Source of the DNA: Dimargaris cristalligena
Lineage: Eukaryota > Kickxellomycota > Dimargaritomycetes > Dimargaritales > Dimargaritaceae
DNA: 21,130 bases
Reading direction: 5' to 3'
NCBI GenBank assembly: GCA_027576995.1
Contig: JANBQC010000500.1
Location: forward strand, 1 to 21,130
This document shows positions 19,824 through 21,130 of the stretch, piece by piece. The position numbers and the translations under genes were made by a program. The first letter of the stretch is position 1; every line of letters begins with the position of its first letter. The notes beneath the pieces were generated by a model that saw nothing but the letters and a program-made list of their open reading frames with translations, was not told where the DNA came from and did not search any database.

Positions 19824-20605
19824 GATGACTCTTCCCGCACATTGCTATATCGTCCTGAAGAAGGTCATGTTGAAATAGTGGGCGGAGACTTGAAACTGTG
19901 GCAATGCAATACTATCCGACCAGCCTGGACATTCCTTCATTACATACAGAGATTATCTATTTCTACTACCAACCTATTTGGACTAAGGGAAGTATTTTAC
20001 TTACTATAATATTGGGTATCTAGGCTGATTTAGCCAGTACTATCCTCCATGTGGCGTCTAATAGCCGGTGAAGCCTAAGAACCACGCTGTCTCTTCCCCC
20101 TCCCCTTTGTAATTAACCATTGTGATCTGAGCAATCTACAAATCGCCTCCGCTTTGTCAACACTGCCCCCGATCATTGGATATGCGGCTGCCTCGACTGT
20201 TAATTAATGGTCCCTCTAACCCTTCTGTTTGGAAAGGGCCATCAAACCGACCCCATGGACTGTATCTCCCCCTCCTCTTTTTAACTTGAAGGACTGGCAC
20301 CCGGTTTCATTTAATATTGAATGACTGGACCGTTGGCAGCCTATTTTACTTCAATAAAAGCACACCTTCCCCAACCCAGCCTAGTAGTTATTCGGCTTGA
20401 TTTCTGTACACACATAAGTTAGGTAGGCAACCTTACCCGACCCAACGGATTTATATTGGCTCTTACTAAGCGACAGTATTGATATAGAAAAGAAAGATCG
20501 AGCAGAAGGGCTGTCTAGAATTTGACAGTTATTTGTAAGCACCGCGGCAGGAGGGACATGTGGCAATATACCCGGTGGGGTAATTTTCAGCAACTCCGAC
20601 CAGAG
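19824..20605. other. Stretch without a supported gene
   Basis: About 780 bases. On the plus strand a frame at about 20236-20313 (RAIKPTPWTV...LKDWHPVSF) looks mildly coding but is hemmed in by stops. An AATAAA follows at 20353-20358. On the minus strand the frame after the stop at 20608-20606 stays open to 20381. Neither has splice sites that would make a gene. Confidence 0.3.
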
Positions 20606-21030
20606 TTAGAACAATCCCAAGGAAATATAGCCGACTGTGAGACCAAATGCAAGAGTACACACATATGCAATGGTGGACATATACCGTAGGCACTGGTGGG
20701 TCAAAAATAATAAAACGTTGTATAAAAAGAGGCTAGCTTAGATGCGTTCCTAACGACTCTTTAATGGAGTTGCCCTTTGTAGAAGAGACTATGTCCGTGA
20801 AATTGGGGGGACTGGGGCTAGAGTAGGTGGAAGTAGCCTGAACATTTTGATATGCAGCGGAGTGCGCTGGGCAGAATGCGAGCCAGTTGGCCACGCCAAC
20901 GGCTGAAGCCAGGCATCCCACGACTCCCTTCTGGTTTTCTTACCGAAATAGCTGGGGTGGGAAAATGGGACGTATCGTCCATGTCGTCCCTCCTAATCCG
21001 TCCTAATCCAACCGATATGACCGCCGTCAT
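20606..21030 (-). CDS. Unrecognised small protein ending in a hydrophobic helix, two-exon model
   Basis: Exon 1 ends TCG|GTAAGA at 20944; exon 2 starts after a pyrimidine-rich TTTTTGACCCACCAG at 20692 and ends with TAA at 20608-20606. Both sides are phase 0; the intron is 251 nt. Two starts are possible: ATG at 21030-21028 (57 residues) or ATG at 20982-20980 (41 residues, MDDTSHFPTPAIS then exon 2). Exon 2 encodes CLRYMSTIAYVCTLAFGL then TVGYISLGLF, a membrane-spanning length right at the C-terminus. That layout fits a tail-anchored or very small membrane protein. The product is not recognised. The frame stays open for 74 codons after the stop, so it could also be a longer gene cut by CAA to TAA. 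Confidence 0.35.
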
Positions 21031-21033
21031 ATC
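21014..21033. repeat. Perfect 8-bp inverted repeat
   Basis: GATATGAC (21014-21021), a CGCC spacer, and GTCATATC (21026-21033). It overlaps the outer possible start codon of the minus-strand small gene, so it may be an operator-like site or an RNA hairpin at its 5' end. Seven bases to its left is a direct repeat of TCCTAATCC (20991-20999 and 21001-21009). Confidence 0.6.
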
Positions 21034-21130
21034 AGGCCGTATAGCACCATAGTATACCCCCCGGCCCTAACCAGGCCGAACATCATTGATAGCCCTTAAC
21101 CGGCCAGGCCCCCCGGAGTTCGCACTAATC

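Noticed and set aside
20381..20605. 74 open codons after the stop of the small minus-strand gene
   Set aside because: No start or splice site of its own; probably 3' untranslated sequence, unless the TAA at 20608-20606 is a recent mutation.
1..21130. Transposons, CRISPR arrays, rRNA and tRNA genes
   Set aside because: No reverse transcriptase, transposase or integrase motifs, no regular spacer-repeat pattern and no structural RNA signatures were seen.

Overview
The window looks like a stretch of nuclear DNA from a fungus. Genes are short, lie on both strands and are split by GT-AG introns of roughly 110-320 nt with GTAAGT-like donors. Two families present, Rtc3 and Rpa34, are typical of fungi. 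I cannot name the species; an early-diverging (zygomycete-type) lineage is only a guess. No rRNA, tRNA, CRISPR array or recognisable transposon was seen.

Six genes are recognised and could be assembled exon by exon with matching splice phases. FAM32A-like (+, 3689-4598), Rtc3/SBDS-N-domain (+, 6312-7060), RNA polymerase I subunit Rpa34 (-, 7723-9322), Mob1 kinase activator (-, 10400-11950), ribosomal protein eL15/RPL15 (+, 12941-14470) and intronless deoxyhypusine hydroxylase (+, 15263-16237). RTC3 and RPA34 are convergent. MOB1 and RPL15 are divergent across about 990 bp. Several products serve growth and translation: Pol I makes rRNA, eL15 is in the 60S subunit, deoxyhypusine hydroxylase matures eIF5A, and Rtc3 resembles part of a ribosome-maturation factor. 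This need not be more than chance linkage.

The flanks hold weaker but interesting material. At the left end (1-3000) two diverged copies of one short sequence lie about 2.02 kb apart. The right-hand copy keeps a start codon, a 38-codon first exon and a donor site. The left-hand copy has lost the start and carries a stop where the other has CAA. At the right end (17000-21130) three unrecognised loci have phase-consistent exons: terminal exons on + near 17431-17751, a four-exon 95-residue model on - at 19293-19823, and a two-exon small protein ending in a hydrophobic helix on - at 20606-21030. A further minus-strand frame at 18429-18922 looks like a basic secreted protein broken by one base in a C tract.

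The 1.7 kb ahead of RTC3 holds no gene but has an unusual cluster of TGACG (CRE/bZIP-type) sites. Other gene-free stretches contain AT runs, short microsatellites and candidate poly(A) signals. I saw no clearly novel system; the best leads are the duplicated small-gene family, the small spliced right-end loci and the TGACG cluster.
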